Positions 1 through 8,781 of a stretch of 64,000 nt of DNA are shown piece after piece. The DNA comes from Paraburkholderia largidicola (GTDB lineage Bacteria; Pseudomonadota; Gammaproteobacteria; Burkholderiales; Burkholderiaceae). A program made the position numbers and the translations under genes. The stretch is from assembly GCF_013426895.1 (NCBI RefSeq), contig NZ_AP023175.1:310001-374000 (forward strand). The letters run 5' to 3'. The notes below the pieces were generated by a model, which saw only the letters and a list, made by a program, of their open reading frames with translations, did no database searches and had not been told where the DNA came from. The first letter of the stretch is position 1, and the number at the start of each line of letters is the position of its first letter.

Positions 1-28
1 ACTCTCACCGGACGGCACGCATCAGACC

Positions 29-1357
29 ATGTCCATGCCCAAGATCCGCTCCCTCAGAAATCAACTCGTGCTCGCGCTCTGTGTGCTGGTGAGCGTCGTC
101 GGCGTGGTGCAGGGCATCAGTTCGTGGCAGCTCGCCAAGGCCGGCATGAACGCACTGCTCGACCTGCGGCTCGAACAGGTGGCGACGCGCCTTTATCACA
201 GCGGCCTCGCCGATGCGCTGCCCACCACGCCCGCGCGCGGCTCGCAGCCGGAGCGCGATGTCTACCTCACGGTCTGGAAGGACGGCATCGATTCGCCTTA
301 CCGCTCGACCGACCCGTCGCTCGCATTGCCGCGCGAGGCCGAGCCGGGCTTCACCAATGCGATGGTGAACGGCGAAGACTGGCGCATCTACACGCTGCGC
401 GAGCCGTCGATGGTGGTCCAGGTCGCACAGCGCTCGCGCGTGCGCCAGGACCTCGCCGAAGCGCGCTCGCTGAACACGCTGTGGCCGATGATCGTGCTCG
501 TGCCGCTGGTGTGGGTCGCCGTGCTGCTCGTCGTGCGGCGTGCGCTGCGACGCCTGACGCGGCTCGGCAGACAGGTGCAGGCCATCGACATGTCGCATTT
601 CGAGCAACTGTCGACCTCGGGCGTGCCGACGGAGATCCGCCCGTTCATCCTGTCGATCAACACGATGATCGGACGGCTCGAACAGTCGATCGAGGGCGAG
701 CGGAAGTTCATCGCCGACGCCGCGCATGAGTTGCGCACGCCGCTCACCGCGTTGCAGTTACAGGCGGACAACCTGGCGCCGCATATCGCGCCCGGTAATC
801 AGGAGCGCTTCCGCGAACTGCAAAGCGGCATCCGGCGCAGCGGCCGGATGATCGCGCAGCTGCTGCGGCTCGCGCGCGCCGACGCGGCGATGAAACCGGA
901 CACGCTGACGCGCGTCGACGTGTCGGAGGTGGTCGTCGACGCCGTGGCGGAAGTCTTGCCGATCGCGATGCAGCGTGGCATCGACATCGGCGCCGACGAG
1001 ATGACGAGCGCCTTCGTGCGGGCCAACGACGCCGATATCGGCATCGCGCTGCGCAACCTGGTGAGCAACGCGATCCGCTACACGCCCGATGGCGGCAAGG
1101 TCGATCTGAGCATCCACGTGCGCGACGCGATGGTGTGGATCGAAGTGGTCGATAACGGGCCGGGCATCGACGAGGCGCTGCTGCCGCGCGTGTTCGACCG
1201 GTTTTTCCGCGCCAATGTGCAGATCGAAGGCAGCGGGCTCGGTTTGTCGATCGTGCAAGCTATCGTGAACCGGTACGGCGGCGCGGCGAGCCTGCGCAAC
1301 CGCACGGACGGCCAGTCGGGGATCGTCGCTTCTATCGGTTTCCCGGTCGCGCCGTAA
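29..1357 (+). CDS. Two-component sensor histidine kinase
   Basis: Inner-membrane sensor kinase of 442 residues that should autophosphorylate on a His and pass the phosphate to an OmpR-type regulator. Two membrane segments (about residues 11-31 and 152-168) flank a periplasmic sensor of roughly 120 residues. A HAMP-like linker follows, then an H box (AAHELRTPL, His233), an N box (NLVSNAIRYTP), a G1 box (DNGPGID) and a G2 box (GSGLGLSIV). Architecture resembles TctE/QseC kinases. The frame stays open to the window edge, so the start could lie further upstream; I chose the first ATG. The nearest regulator in the window lies 356 bp downstream, behind a terminator, so the true partner may be a gene to the left. 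Confidence 0.93.
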   Translation: MSMPKIRSLRNQLVLALCVLVSVVGVVQGISSWQLAKAGMNALLDLRLEQVATRLYHSGLADALPTTPARGSQPERDVYLTVWKDGIDSPYRSTDPSLALPREAEPGFTNAMVNGEDWRIYTLREPSMVVQVAQRSRVRQDLAEARSLNTLWPMIVLVPLVWVAVLLVVRRALRRLTRLGRQVQAIDMSHFEQLSTSGVPTEIRPFILSINTMIGRLEQSIEGERKFIADAAHELRTPLTALQLQADNLAPHIAPGNQERFRELQSGIRRSGRMIAQLLRLARADAAMKPDTLTRVDVSEVVVDAVAEVLPIAMQRGIDIGADEMTSAFVRANDADIGIALRNLVSNAIRYTPDGGKVDLSIHVRDAMVWIEVVDNGPGIDEALLPRVFDRFFRANVQIEGSGLGLSIVQAIVNRYGGAASLRNRTDGQSGIVASIGFPVAP

Positions 1358-1429
1358 GTGGCGCACTAGCTGTGCATTGGAGGCGCGCCCGGCCGCTCAT
1401 TCTTTGCTAATTCTTCGTGCCTAAGATGG

Positions 1430-1521
1430 GAACTGTTGGAGCAGGCCCCTCTGGTTCTGGCACGGCGATCGGTGCACGCCAGAATCCTTCGGCCGACTGC
1501 GTAGGCAGTCGGCCTTTTTTT
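1430..1521 (+). ncRNA. Candidate small RNA or leader RNA with two hairpins
   Basis: This lies in the 356 bp gap between the kinase and the regulator. A 9-bp stem with one G-U pair (1453-1461 with 1478-1486) is followed at once by a perfect 10-bp terminator hairpin and seven T. No open frame fills the gap. The 5' end is not defined: no clear sigma70 promoter is visible, only a TTGCTA/TAAGAT pair at 1404 and 1422 spaced too closely. It could instead be the 3' end of the kinase transcript. The remainder of the gap (1358-1429 and 1522-1713) shows nothing else I can identify. Confidence 0.35.
1491..1521 (+). terminator. Rho-independent terminator
   Basis: Stem GGCCGACTGC (1491-1500) and GCAGTCGGCC (1505-1514), loop GTAG, then seven T. 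It is a canonical intrinsic terminator that separates the kinase gene from the response-regulator gene. Confidence 0.92.
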
Positions 1522-1713
1522 CGTCCTCGATACTGAACCGTCGAGCCTGCGCAGGCTCGGTTATCATGCGATCTGGCTGGTGCGCGGGAGTGGGGCGCGC
1601 CAGCAACCACGGCCCGGAATCGCAAACCGCCGCCCGCGCGCAATGCGCCATGCGGTCGATCGCTCCTTGCGCTGCGGCCAACGACAATGCTTCGTTGCTG
1701 TGGACACGACATC

Positions 1714-2388
1714 ATGCGAGTGCTACTGGTTGAAGACGATCTGCAGATTGGCCAAAGTCTGATGCGCGCGCTGCAGGACGCTGACTACAGCGTCGACTGG
1801 GTGCGCGACGGCAATGCGGGCAGCGCGGCCATCGCCGCCGCCGAATATACCGTCGTCCTGCTCGATCTCGGCTTGCCGGGCATGGGCGGCATCGAATTGC
1901 TGAGGTCGGCCCGCGCCGCGGGCAACACCGTGCCCGTGCTGATCCTCACGGCGCGCGACGATCTCGAAGCGCGTGTGCAGGGCCTCGACGTCGGCGCTGA
2001 CGACTACGTGCTCAAACCCTTCGACGTGCCCGAGCTGATGGCGCGCATGCGCGCCGTGTTGCGGCGCAAGGCAGGCTACGCGTCGTCGCGTCTCGGCGAC
2101 GACGCGCTGAACCTCGATCTCGACAAACGCACGCTGTGCTGCAATGGGGTGTCGTCGGTCTTGTCGGCGCGCGAGTTCGCGCTGATGCTCGCGTTTCTCG
2201 AACGGCCCGGCACGATCCTGTCGCGCGACCAGCTCGAGGACAAGCTGTACGGCTGGGGCAAGGAAGTCGAGAGCAATGCCGTCGACGTGCTCATTCACTC
2301 GGTGCGCAAGAAGTTCGGGCAATCGGTGATCCGCAACGTGCGCGGCCTCGGCTGGACCGTCATGCTCGGCGAAGCCCCGAAAACCTGA
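1714..2388 (+). CDS. OmpR/PhoB-family response regulator
   Basis: Transcription factor of 224 residues. The receiver domain (about 1-115) has the acidic pocket E7/D8, phosphoacceptor Asp51 in VVLLDLGLPG, Thr79 and Lys101. The winged-helix DNA-binding domain spans about 125-220, with a GLGWTV wing near the end. The start at 1714 was chosen over an in-frame ATG nine codons upstream because MRVLLVEDD is where family members begin. It is most like the TctD/QseB group. No kinase gene follows it, so it pairs either with the kinase upstream or with one encoded elsewhere. Confidence 0.93.
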   Translation: MRVLLVEDDLQIGQSLMRALQDADYSVDWVRDGNAGSAAIAAAEYTVVLLDLGLPGMGGIELLRSARAAGNTVPVLILTARDDLEARVQGLDVGADDYVLKPFDVPELMARMRAVLRRKAGYASSRLGDDALNLDLDKRTLCCNGVSSVLSAREFALMLAFLERPGTILSRDQLEDKLYGWGKEVESNAVDVLIHSVRKKFGQSVIRNVRGLGWTVMLGEAPKT

Positions 2389-2481
2389 CGGCGCGCGTCC
2401 TCATTCTCCCCTCACTCTGCATCGACACAATCTCCTCGACCGCACAGCAATCACGCTGAAACGCGCGGCGAGGAGAGAGCG

Positions 2482-2757
2482 ATGAAAGGCATTCCAGAAG
2501 TCAACGTAGTTGCCGGGCGCAACGCAGCATTCGACGACACCCCAGCCGCATTCGATATGTACGATCCGTGCACCCGTACGCGGATCGCCGTGCATATCGA
2601 CTGCACGCTGCAAGGCGGCGCGTGCGTGGACCAGCGCGAGCCCGTCTATGCTGCGCGTGCTTACCGCATGCAGCCGTCGCGGTGCCGCATCGGCGGGCGC
2701 GTGCGCTATCCGCGTTGCGCCGGGTGGGGCGATGGCTTCGGTACGACGCAACGTTGA
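2482..2757 (+). CDS. Small cysteine-containing hypothetical protein
   Basis: A 91-residue protein I do not recognise. It has a purine-rich ribosome-binding site (GAGGAGAGAGCG) just before the ATG, a GC-rich third codon position, and a stop only 9 bp before the next gene, which suggests co-transcription with the esterase. It contains several cysteines (residues about 30-85) but no clear zinc-ribbon spacing, no signal peptide and no membrane segment. The C-terminal third is Arg/Gly-rich. It could be a chance frame. Confidence 0.45.
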   Translation: MKGIPEVNVVAGRNAAFDDTPAAFDMYDPCTRTRIAVHIDCTLQGGACVDQREPVYAARAYRMQPSRCRIGGRVRYPRCAGWGDGFGTTQR

Positions 2758-2766
2758 GGCGCGGTC

Positions 2767-3756
2767 ATGTCGAACCATCCGGCTATCGAAGGCCTTGCGG
2801 ATCGCATGGCCGCGAGCTGGCAGGCGCGTCTCGTTCTCTGTGCGATGCCGCTGCTGGTCGGGCGACGCGCTCCCGTACGTTGCGCAGCGCCCGATGTCGC
2901 GCAGGTGCGCGCTCGCTCGCACCTGCTGTCGCTGCCGGGCGCGTGGCTCGCGGCGCTTCTCAATCCCCGTTCGCGCAGGGCGCGCGATGGCGGTCTCGAC
3001 GGGCTGTGGACCTTACCGTCGACCAGACCCGGACCGATCGCCAATGCGATTCTGTATCTGCACGGCGGCGGTTATTACTTTGGATCGTCGGCGACCCATC
3101 GCGCGGTGACGACGGCGCTCGCCGCCCACAGCGGCGCGCCCGTGTTCGCACCCGACTACCGGCTCGCGCCCGAGCATCCGTTTCCCGCCGCGCTCGAAGA
3201 TGCGTTGCATGCGTACCGCACGCTGATCGCGCGCGGCATTGCGGCGAATTCGATCGTCGTCGCGGGCGACTCGGCGGGCGGCGGGCTGGCGCTCGCGTTG
3301 CTGGTCGCGCTGCGCGACGCAGGCGAGGCATTGCCGGCGGGCGCCGTGCTGTTCTCGCCCTGGGCCGATCTGACGACGACATGGCGCGCCGCGCGCGGCG
3401 CAGGGCCGACCACGCGCCTCGCGATGCAACGTGCCGCGCAGATGTACATCGGCGACGCGAGCGCGTGGGACCCGTATGTGTCGCCTGCGCGCGGTGAGTT
3501 GCACGATCTGCCGCCTATCCATCTGCAGATCAGCGACAGCGAAGCGATGTACGAGGACGCGCTTGCGCTCGCGGCGCGCCTCAATCGCGAGGGCGTCACG
3601 GTGCAGGTCGCGCAATGGCACGCGATGCCGCACGCACTGCCGTGTTTCGCACCGTTCCTGCCCGAAGCGAATCAGGCGCTGCGGCAGGCGGCGATGTTCG
3701 TCAGGCGCTGCTACGCGACGCGCAAGCGCGAGGCGGCGGCTGCCGCCATCGCATGA
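2767..3756 (+). CDS. Alpha/beta hydrolase, HSL-type esterase
   Basis: Predicted cytoplasmic carboxylester hydrolase of 329 residues in the hormone-sensitive-lipase family. Visible are the oxyanion-hole motif HGGG (99-102), the nucleophile elbow GDSAGG with Ser169, an acid residue at Asp257 in ISDSEAMYEDA, and the catalytic His at 289 in HAMPHALPCF. The DYRLAPEHPFPAAL block between them is typical of this family. Substrate cannot be read from the sequence. It follows the small hypothetical gene with 9 bp between them and is convergent with the MFS gene. Confidence 0.9.
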   Translation: MSNHPAIEGLADRMAASWQARLVLCAMPLLVGRRAPVRCAAPDVAQVRARSHLLSLPGAWLAALLNPRSRRARDGGLDGLWTLPSTRPGPIANAILYLHGGGYYFGSSATHRAVTTALAAHSGAPVFAPDYRLAPEHPFPAALEDALHAYRTLIARGIAANSIVVAGDSAGGGLALALLVALRDAGEALPAGAVLFSPWADLTTTWRAARGAGPTTRLAMQRAAQMYIGDASAWDPYVSPARGELHDLPPIHLQISDSEAMYEDALALAARLNREGVTVQVAQWHAMPHALPCFAPFLPEANQALRQAAMFVRRCYATRKREAAAAAIA

Positions 3757-3774
3757 GAACGGGATCGCAAACGA

Positions 3775-3805
3775 CACAAAAAAGCGGACGGCATGAGCCG
3801 TCCGC
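3775..3805 (-). terminator. Terminator of the MFS gene
   Basis: Read on the minus strand: GCGGACGG, a 6-nt loop, CCGTCCGC, then TTTTTTGTG. It has a perfect 8-bp stem and a T-tract, and sits between the convergent esterase and MFS genes. Confidence 0.85.
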
Positions 3806-3854
3806 ATAAATGGCCAATGCTGAACACTGGCCTCTGGAAACACCTCCGGGACAA

Positions 3855-5108
3855 TCAGACACGCGCAGGTTCGACGGGTGCGTGCACGGTGTCGTCGATG
3901 GGGAAATGCAGCAGCGCGGCGAACAGTCCCGCCAATGCCGTCGCGGCCCAGATCAGCGTGTACGAGCCCGTCACGTCGAACACGTAGCCGCCGAGCCACG
4001 CGCCGAGAAACGAACCCAGCTGATGACTGAGAAACACCACGCCGAACAGCGTGCCGAGATGCCGCGTGCCGAACACCTTGGCGATCAGGCCGCTGGTGAG
4101 CGGCACGGTGCCGAGCCACGTCAGGCCCATCACGGCGGCGAACAGCACGACGGATAGCGTCGACTTCGGCAGGAGAAAGAACGCGGCAATCGTCGCGCCG
4201 CGAATCAGATAGAGCCAGCCGAGCACCTGCTGCTGACGGAAGCGCCCGCCCAACCAGCCGCACGCCCAGCTTCCCGCCATGTTGAACAGGCCAATCAGCG
4301 CGAGTGCGGTCGCGCCAAGGCCCATCGGCATGTGGCACAAGCTCAGATAGCCGGGCAGGTGGGTGGCGATGAACGCCAGCTGGAAGCCGCAGGTGAAGAA
4401 GCCGAGCGTCAGCAGCCGGTAGCCGCGATGGCGCACGGCGTACGCGAGCGTCTCGCGCAGCGGCGGGGCAGGGGCCGCTGCGGGTGACGCAGCCACATGC
4501 GCCGCGCCGACTTTCCGATGCCGGTCGAGCAACATGCCGAAGGGTGCCGCGACCAGCATCAGGAAGGCGAGCGCATAGAGCGACGTCGATATGCCCGAGG
4601 TTTCGCGCACCAGTTGCGCGAACGGCACCATCAGCACCTGTCCCAGCGAGCCGCCCGCGCTCGCGATGCCCATTGCCATGCTGCGCTGCTCGGGCGTCGC
4701 GACGCGCCCGACGGCCGTCAGCACGACGCCGAAGGTCGTGCAGCTCACGCCGATGCCGACCAGCAGCCCAAGGCCGACAATCAGCGCGATACCGGACGGT
4801 GAACTGGCCGCGAGCGCGAGGCCCGCGGCGAAGGTCGTAGCGCCGAACGCGACCACGGGCGCGGCGCCGTAGCGGTCCGCGGCGGCGCCCGCGAACGGCT
4901 GCGCGAAGCCCCATACGAGATTGTGCAGCGCGATCGCAAAGGCCACGAGCGTGACGGGCAGGCCGCGGTCGAACGAAAACGGACCGATGAACAGACCGAA
5001 GGTCTGCCGGATGCCCATGGCCGCGCTGATGATCAGCGCGGCGGCGACGATCACGTAAACCGTCGGGTTCTTGAGGGGTGCTGCGTAAGCGGATTTGGCC
5101 GTCGACAT
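3855..5108 (-). CDS. MFS transporter
   Basis: Inner-membrane secondary transporter of 417 residues with about 12 hydrophobic segments in two halves. The GAAADRYGAAPVV stretch after TM2 matches the MFS A-motif loop, and AMGIASAGGSLGQVLMVP fits TM5 of the monocarboxylate/oxalate-type branch. There is no signal peptide. It lies 105 bp downstream of a LysR gene on the same strand, so that regulator is the obvious candidate controller. Substrate unknown; organic acids are common for this branch, which is inference. Confidence 0.88.
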   Translation of the reverse strand: MSTAKSAYAAPLKNPTVYVIVAAALIISAAMGIRQTFGLFIGPFSFDRGLPVTLVAFAIALHNLVWGFAQPFAGAAADRYGAAPVVAFGATTFAAGLALAASSPSGIALIVGLGLLVGIGVSCTTFGVVLTAVGRVATPEQRSMAMGIASAGGSLGQVLMVPFAQLVRETSGISTSLYALAFLMLVAAPFGMLLDRHRKVGAAHVAASPAAAPAPPLRETLAYAVRHRGYRLLTLGFFTCGFQLAFIATHLPGYLSLCHMPMGLGATALALIGLFNMAGSWACGWLGGRFRQQQVLGWLYLIRGATIAAFFLLPKSTLSVVLFAAVMGLTWLGTVPLTSGLIAKVFGTRHLGTLFGVVFLSHQLGSFLGAWLGGYVFDVTGSYTLIWAATALAGLFAALLHFPIDDTVHAPVEPARV

Positions 5109-5213
5109 GTTTCGTTTCCTCCTGGCGGCATCCTCGCAGCAGCGAGCAGGCGCGACAAACGAAAAGTTTTCGGCGACAGATGAAGAAAATTCACTCGCGG
5201 GGCGAACACGCCG

Positions 5214-6155
5214 CTAGCGGGTTGCCGTTGTGAGGTGCACGGCGTCATCGATTGAAGTCGTGTCATCGAACGCGTGGGCTTCCTGAAGCAGCCAGCGCTT
5301 GAATGCCTGCAGATCCGGCCGCTCGTCGGTGCCTTCGGCGCTGACCAGCCAGTATGCCGTCTTCGCATCGACGGTGGGCGCGCCCGCTTCGACGAGCGTG
5401 CCGTCAAACAGCTCGCGGTTCACCAGCGGCCGTCTGCCGATCGCGACGCCCGTACCCGTTGTGGCCGCTTCGAGCGCCAGCTGGATCGTGTCGAAGCGCA
5501 GGCCGCCCGCCGCGTCGATATCGTGGATACCCGCGCCGTCCAGCCACGCCTGCCAGTCTTCGCTCGCGGTATCGACATGAATCAGCGTCGCGCGGCGCAA
5601 GTCGATGTTGCCGTGTGCGTCGCGCAGCTTGTCGCGATACGCCGGGCTGCAGACGGGCACGAGTCGCTCGCCGAACAGGCGGCTCCAGTCGCTGCCCGGC
5701 ACCGGGCCACGGCTCAGACGGATGCCGAAGTCGAAACCGTCGACGGGAAAGCCCACCTGGCGGCGTGAGGTATCGACGGACACGTCGATGCCCGGCCACT
5801 GTGCGCGAAACTCGAACAGGCGCGGCACGAGCCAGCGCATCGCGAGCGTCGGCGCGCAGCTCACCGTTACCGTGCGATGCGTGCGGTTGTCGGGCAGCCG
5901 CTGCGTGCCGAGCGCGATCAACGAGAACGCCTCGGCGATGTAGGGGAAATATTGCTCGCCCGCGGGTGTCAGCGACAGCTTGCGCGGCTCGCGAACGAAC
6001 AGCGCGACCCCGAGCGATTCTTCGAGCGCGACGATGCCGTGGCTAACCGCGCTCGGCGTCACGTTCAGCTCGGCGGCAGCGAGCTTGAAACTACCGTGCC
6101 GCGCTGCCGCCTCGAAGAAACGTAGCGAGTTAAGCGGGGGCAGGCGAAGCGGCAT
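5214..6155 (-). CDS. LysR-family transcriptional regulator, GcvA-like
   Basis: A 313-residue regulator. The N-terminal winged helix (about 5-65) carries the phrase LNSLRFFEAAARHGSFKLAA and the recognition helix TPSAVSHGI, typical of the GcvA subgroup. The substrate-binding domain begins near 90. It lies upstream of the MFS gene on the same strand and probably controls it. The gap to the FmdB-like gene upstream is about 120 bp. Confidence 0.9.
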   Translation of the reverse strand: MPLRLPPLNSLRFFEAAARHGSFKLAAAELNVTPSAVSHGIVALEESLGVALFVREPRKLSLTPAGEQYFPYIAEAFSLIALGTQRLPDNRTHRTVTVSCAPTLAMRWLVPRLFEFRAQWPGIDVSVDTSRRQVGFPVDGFDFGIRLSRGPVPGSDWSRLFGERLVPVCSPAYRDKLRDAHGNIDLRRATLIHVDTASEDWQAWLDGAGIHDIDAAGGLRFDTIQLALEAATTGTGVAIGRRPLVNRELFDGTLVEAGAPTVDAKTAYWLVSAEGTDERPDLQAFKRWLLQEAHAFDDTTSIDDAVHLTTATR

Positions 6156-6278
6156 GGCGCGACCTTTGGGCGTGTGGGTGAGGGGAAGGTGATTTGCCCG
6201 GCTAGCGGTCAGCCGCGCGCCGTGCGTGCCGCAAGCCGTCAGTGATACCGGCGGACACGCCGTGCCGTTCGCATGCGC

Positions 6279-6509
6279 TCAAGGGCAGCACGAGCAGCCG
6301 CGATGCCGCATGCCGTATCCGCCTTCGCCTTCGGATGCGCCGCCCGACGAACCGCCCGACGCGCTGCCGAGCAACGCCGGCGCGCCCACCCGCACGCGTT
6401 CCGCGGAGGTGCCGCAGCGGGGACAACTGGCCGGTTCGTCGCGTTCAGCGATGCGCCGCACCGTTTCAAACGCGCCGCACTCGGCGCACTCGTAGTCGTA
6501 CACAGGCAT
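6279..6509 (-). CDS. FmdB-family zinc-ribbon protein
   Basis: A 76-residue protein starting MPVYDYECAECG, the hallmark of FmdB-family putative regulators. Cys8, Cys11, Cys29 and Cys32 form one zinc ribbon. A Gly/Ser-rich linker (48-64) leads to a cysteine-rich end, GCSCCP. I started at the MPVYDYE methionine; the frame continues upstream without family similarity. It follows the HNH gene by 50 bp on the same strand, so the two are probably one operon. Confidence 0.88.
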   Translation of the reverse strand: MPVYDYECAECGAFETVRRIAERDEPASCPRCGTSAERVRVGAPALLGSASGGSSGGASEGEGGYGMRHRGCSCCP

Positions 6510-6559
6510 GACTTGTTCCGTTGTTGTCGGCACGACGCGCCCGCGGCGCGCGATACGTT

Positions 6560-6880
6560 TCAGCGCTTGCGCCGGCTGCTGCGCGTGCGCTCGTGAAACC
6601 CATCGGGCTTCGTGCGTACCCAGTTCACGAAAGCTCTGACTTGTTCGTTTTCGAGCAGGCGATCGACGGATGCATAGCTTGTCGCCAGTTCGCGCTCCGA
6701 AAAAAGCGCATGCAACTGCCGATGGCAGATCCGGTGCAGCGCAACCGTTTCCCGGCCGCCTTCCGTCTTCGGCACCAGATGATGCTCGTCGCGCTGATCG
6801 GCGGGAATCGCGCGGCCGCACAACGGACACGCTTCTTCCGCTGGCGGCCGATACCAGGACTCCACTTCACGCTTATGCAT
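6560..6880 (-). CDS. HNH endonuclease-like protein
   Basis: A 106-residue protein with a zinc knuckle CPLCG (Cys18, Cys21) and a beta-beta-alpha core: DEHHLVPKTEGG (His33, His34) followed by LHRICHRQLH (His49, Cys52, His53). This matches the HNH fold with a structural CxxC...CxxH-type site. The C-terminus (about 85-106) is basic. It is likely a metal-dependent DNA nicking or cleaving domain; cellular role unknown. It is divergent from the SLATT gene, with 126 bp between the start codons. Confidence 0.82.
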   Translation of the reverse strand: MHKREVESWYRPPAEEACPLCGRAIPADQRDEHHLVPKTEGGRETVALHRICHRQLHALFSERELATSYASVDRLLENEQVRAFVNWVRTKPDGFHERTRSSRRKR

Positions 6881-7006
6881 CCATACTCCATCGATGCCCC
6901 TGCGAATCCCATCATCCTACCAACTTTCACGGCGGGCACTGGCGCCGTGCGTACGCGCAAGCGGCGATGCTATGCTGGCCTCTCTTCGTCACAGGAAGGC
7001 AAGGGC

Positions 7007-7600
7007 ATGACGATGGTCGATACGCATGCGGAGCCGGGCCCCCGTGTGGGCTCGCGTCCTGATCCCGCTTCGGGCGGGCGCGCCGAATACCGGCCGCCCG
7101 TCAACGAGGACGAGTTGCTGTTGAAGTGGATTCGCCGCGCGCGCGAGTCGCAGAAGAGCCACTACGACATGGCCGATCTGCTGGCCGCGCGTAACCGGAT
7201 GTTCGGCATCGGCGTGACCGTCGTGTCGGCCGTGGTCGGGACGACGGTGTTTCTGTCGCTGGTGGCGTCGGCGGATTCGCGCTGGGTGCGGCTCGTCGTC
7301 GGGCTGGTGAGCATAGCGGCGGCCGCATCGGCGGCGTTGCAGACCTTTCTGCGCTATGCGGAGCGCGCCGAGCAGCATCGTTCGGCGGGCGCGCGCTATG
7401 GCGCGGTGCGGCGCAGGCTGGAAGCGATTTACGCAGGCGACCCGAGCGCTCGCGACGGCCGCTATGTGAGTGAAGCGCGCGACATCCTCGACCGGCTCGC
7501 GGAAGACTCACCGAGCGTGCCGCCGCGCGTGTTCAGGCGCACCCAGGAAACGTTGCGGGTCGCGGCGTTGCAAGGCCGCGACGAAGCCCGCTGGGAATGA
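7007..7600 (+). CDS. SLATT-type (DUF4231) two-TM membrane protein
   Basis: A 197-residue protein with a SLATT arrangement: an N-terminal helix with ELLLKWIRRARESQKSHY, two adjacent membrane helices (about 66-87 and 95-115), then a long polar helical tail with LRYAERAEQHRSAGARYGAVRRRLEAI. SLATT domains are known as predicted pore-forming effectors beside nucleotide- or SLOG-sensing genes. The start at 7007 follows AGGAAGG eight bases upstream; a second ATG lies two codons later. No SMODS or SLOG gene is adjacent here, so a housekeeping role is equally possible. Confidence 0.8.
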   Translation: MTMVDTHAEPGPRVGSRPDPASGGRAEYRPPVNEDELLLKWIRRARESQKSHYDMADLLAARNRMFGIGVTVVSAVVGTTVFLSLVASADSRWVRLVVGLVSIAAAASAALQTFLRYAERAEQHRSAGARYGAVRRRLEAIYAGDPSARDGRYVSEARDILDRLAEDSPSVPPRVFRRTQETLRVAALQGRDEARWE

Positions 7601-7625
7601 CCGCGTAACGTGATCGTGCCGGGCG

Positions 7626-8576
7626 TCACGCTCGCAGTCGCGCGCCGGGCGTGTCGCCGCGCGCAGCGGGATGAGGCATCAGTGAAGGCATATCGGCGGG
7701 ATCGGCGGCGTTGCTGAACAGCCGGCACACTTCGCTTGCCGTGCCGCACGCGTGCAGGCGCTCGCGAAAATGCTGGTCGCAAAAGCGCTGCGCGACATCC
7801 GCGAGCAGATTCAGATGCATCGTGTTCGCGCCTTCGGGCACGAGCAGCGCGATCACGTCGCTGACGGGCTTCGCGTCCGGCGCGTCGAAATCGAGCGGCA
7901 TGCGCGGGCGCACGTACAGCACGACGGCAGTCAGCAAGCCTTCGATCTGGCTATGCGGGACGGCGACGCCCTGTCCAAGTCCCGTCGAGCCGAGCGCTTC
8001 GCGCGTGTTCAGTCCTTCGATCACCTGGCCAGCGGGCACGCCATAGTGCGTTTCGCAAAACGCGCCGAGTTGCGCGAACAATGCCGCGCGATTTGCAGAG
8101 TCCGTATCGAGCAGCACGTTGCCGGGGCTCAACAGTCGCTCGAGCGTCTCGCCGTCGTCGTCACTGGTTTTGACGGGTGGTTTCGCGGGGCGCAACGCGC
8201 TCGCCGCCTGCGCCCACGAGGTGGCGCGCAGCAGATCGCGCCAGCCGTCCGTCGGCGTGTCGGGTATCTCGAACAGATGGCCGAACTGCGCGGCAGGCGC
8301 AATGCGCGTCACCTGCTGGATCGCGCCGTTCACCGCGTCTTTCGGCAGATATAGCGAGAGTTGCACGCGGTCGGTATGCGGCAGCGTCGCGATACGGATG
8401 GTCCACGGCTGGCCCGCGCAATCGCGGGTCAGCGCACGGCGCAATGGCGTAACGTGTTGCGCGTCGAGCGTTACGCGCATCATCACGCTGCGACCGGACG
8501 TGCGGCGCCGCGCAGCTTCGTCGTGATGGTGGTGAACGCCGAAAATGGCGCGCAGAATGGCTCGGGTCTTCGTCAT
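7626..8576 (-). CDS. PTS EIIA (fructose/NtrA type) domain protein with an N-terminal extension
   Basis: A 316-residue protein. The C-terminal half (about 145-295) is a PTS IIA type-2 domain with the phosphorylatable His208 in GLGQGVAVPHSQ. The first 140 residues are a separate region without recognised motifs, including a run of four His at 15-18. No EIIB or EIIC gene is nearby, so a regulatory role like that of PtsN is more likely than transport. The start at 8576 follows GGAGAAAGGGC; upstream in-frame sequence is not protein-like. It is convergent with the SLATT gene. Confidence 0.82.
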   Translation of the reverse strand: MTKTRAILRAIFGVHHHHDEAARRRTSGRSVMMRVTLDAQHVTPLRRALTRDCAGQPWTIRIATLPHTDRVQLSLYLPKDAVNGAIQQVTRIAPAAQFGHLFEIPDTPTDGWRDLLRATSWAQAASALRPAKPPVKTSDDDGETLERLLSPGNVLLDTDSANRAALFAQLGAFCETHYGVPAGQVIEGLNTREALGSTGLGQGVAVPHSQIEGLLTAVVLYVRPRMPLDFDAPDAKPVSDVIALLVPEGANTMHLNLLADVAQRFCDQHFRERLHACGTASEVCRLFSNAADPADMPSLMPHPAARGDTPGARLRA

Positions 8577-8781
8577 GCCCTTTCTCCAGACTGACAACGA
8601 AACTAGCGTAGCGCGATTCGCATTAAAACCGAATAAAAAAACGGGGCGCCCGAATGTGGGGTGTCGCACGCATTGCGGCGCGCAATGGTGTTAAAGACGT
8701 GCCTGTGGCACCGCGCTGTGTCCTTGAAGAATGCCCGCAGAATCGATACTCACGCTCATCACGCGCCCGGAGGCTTCATTC

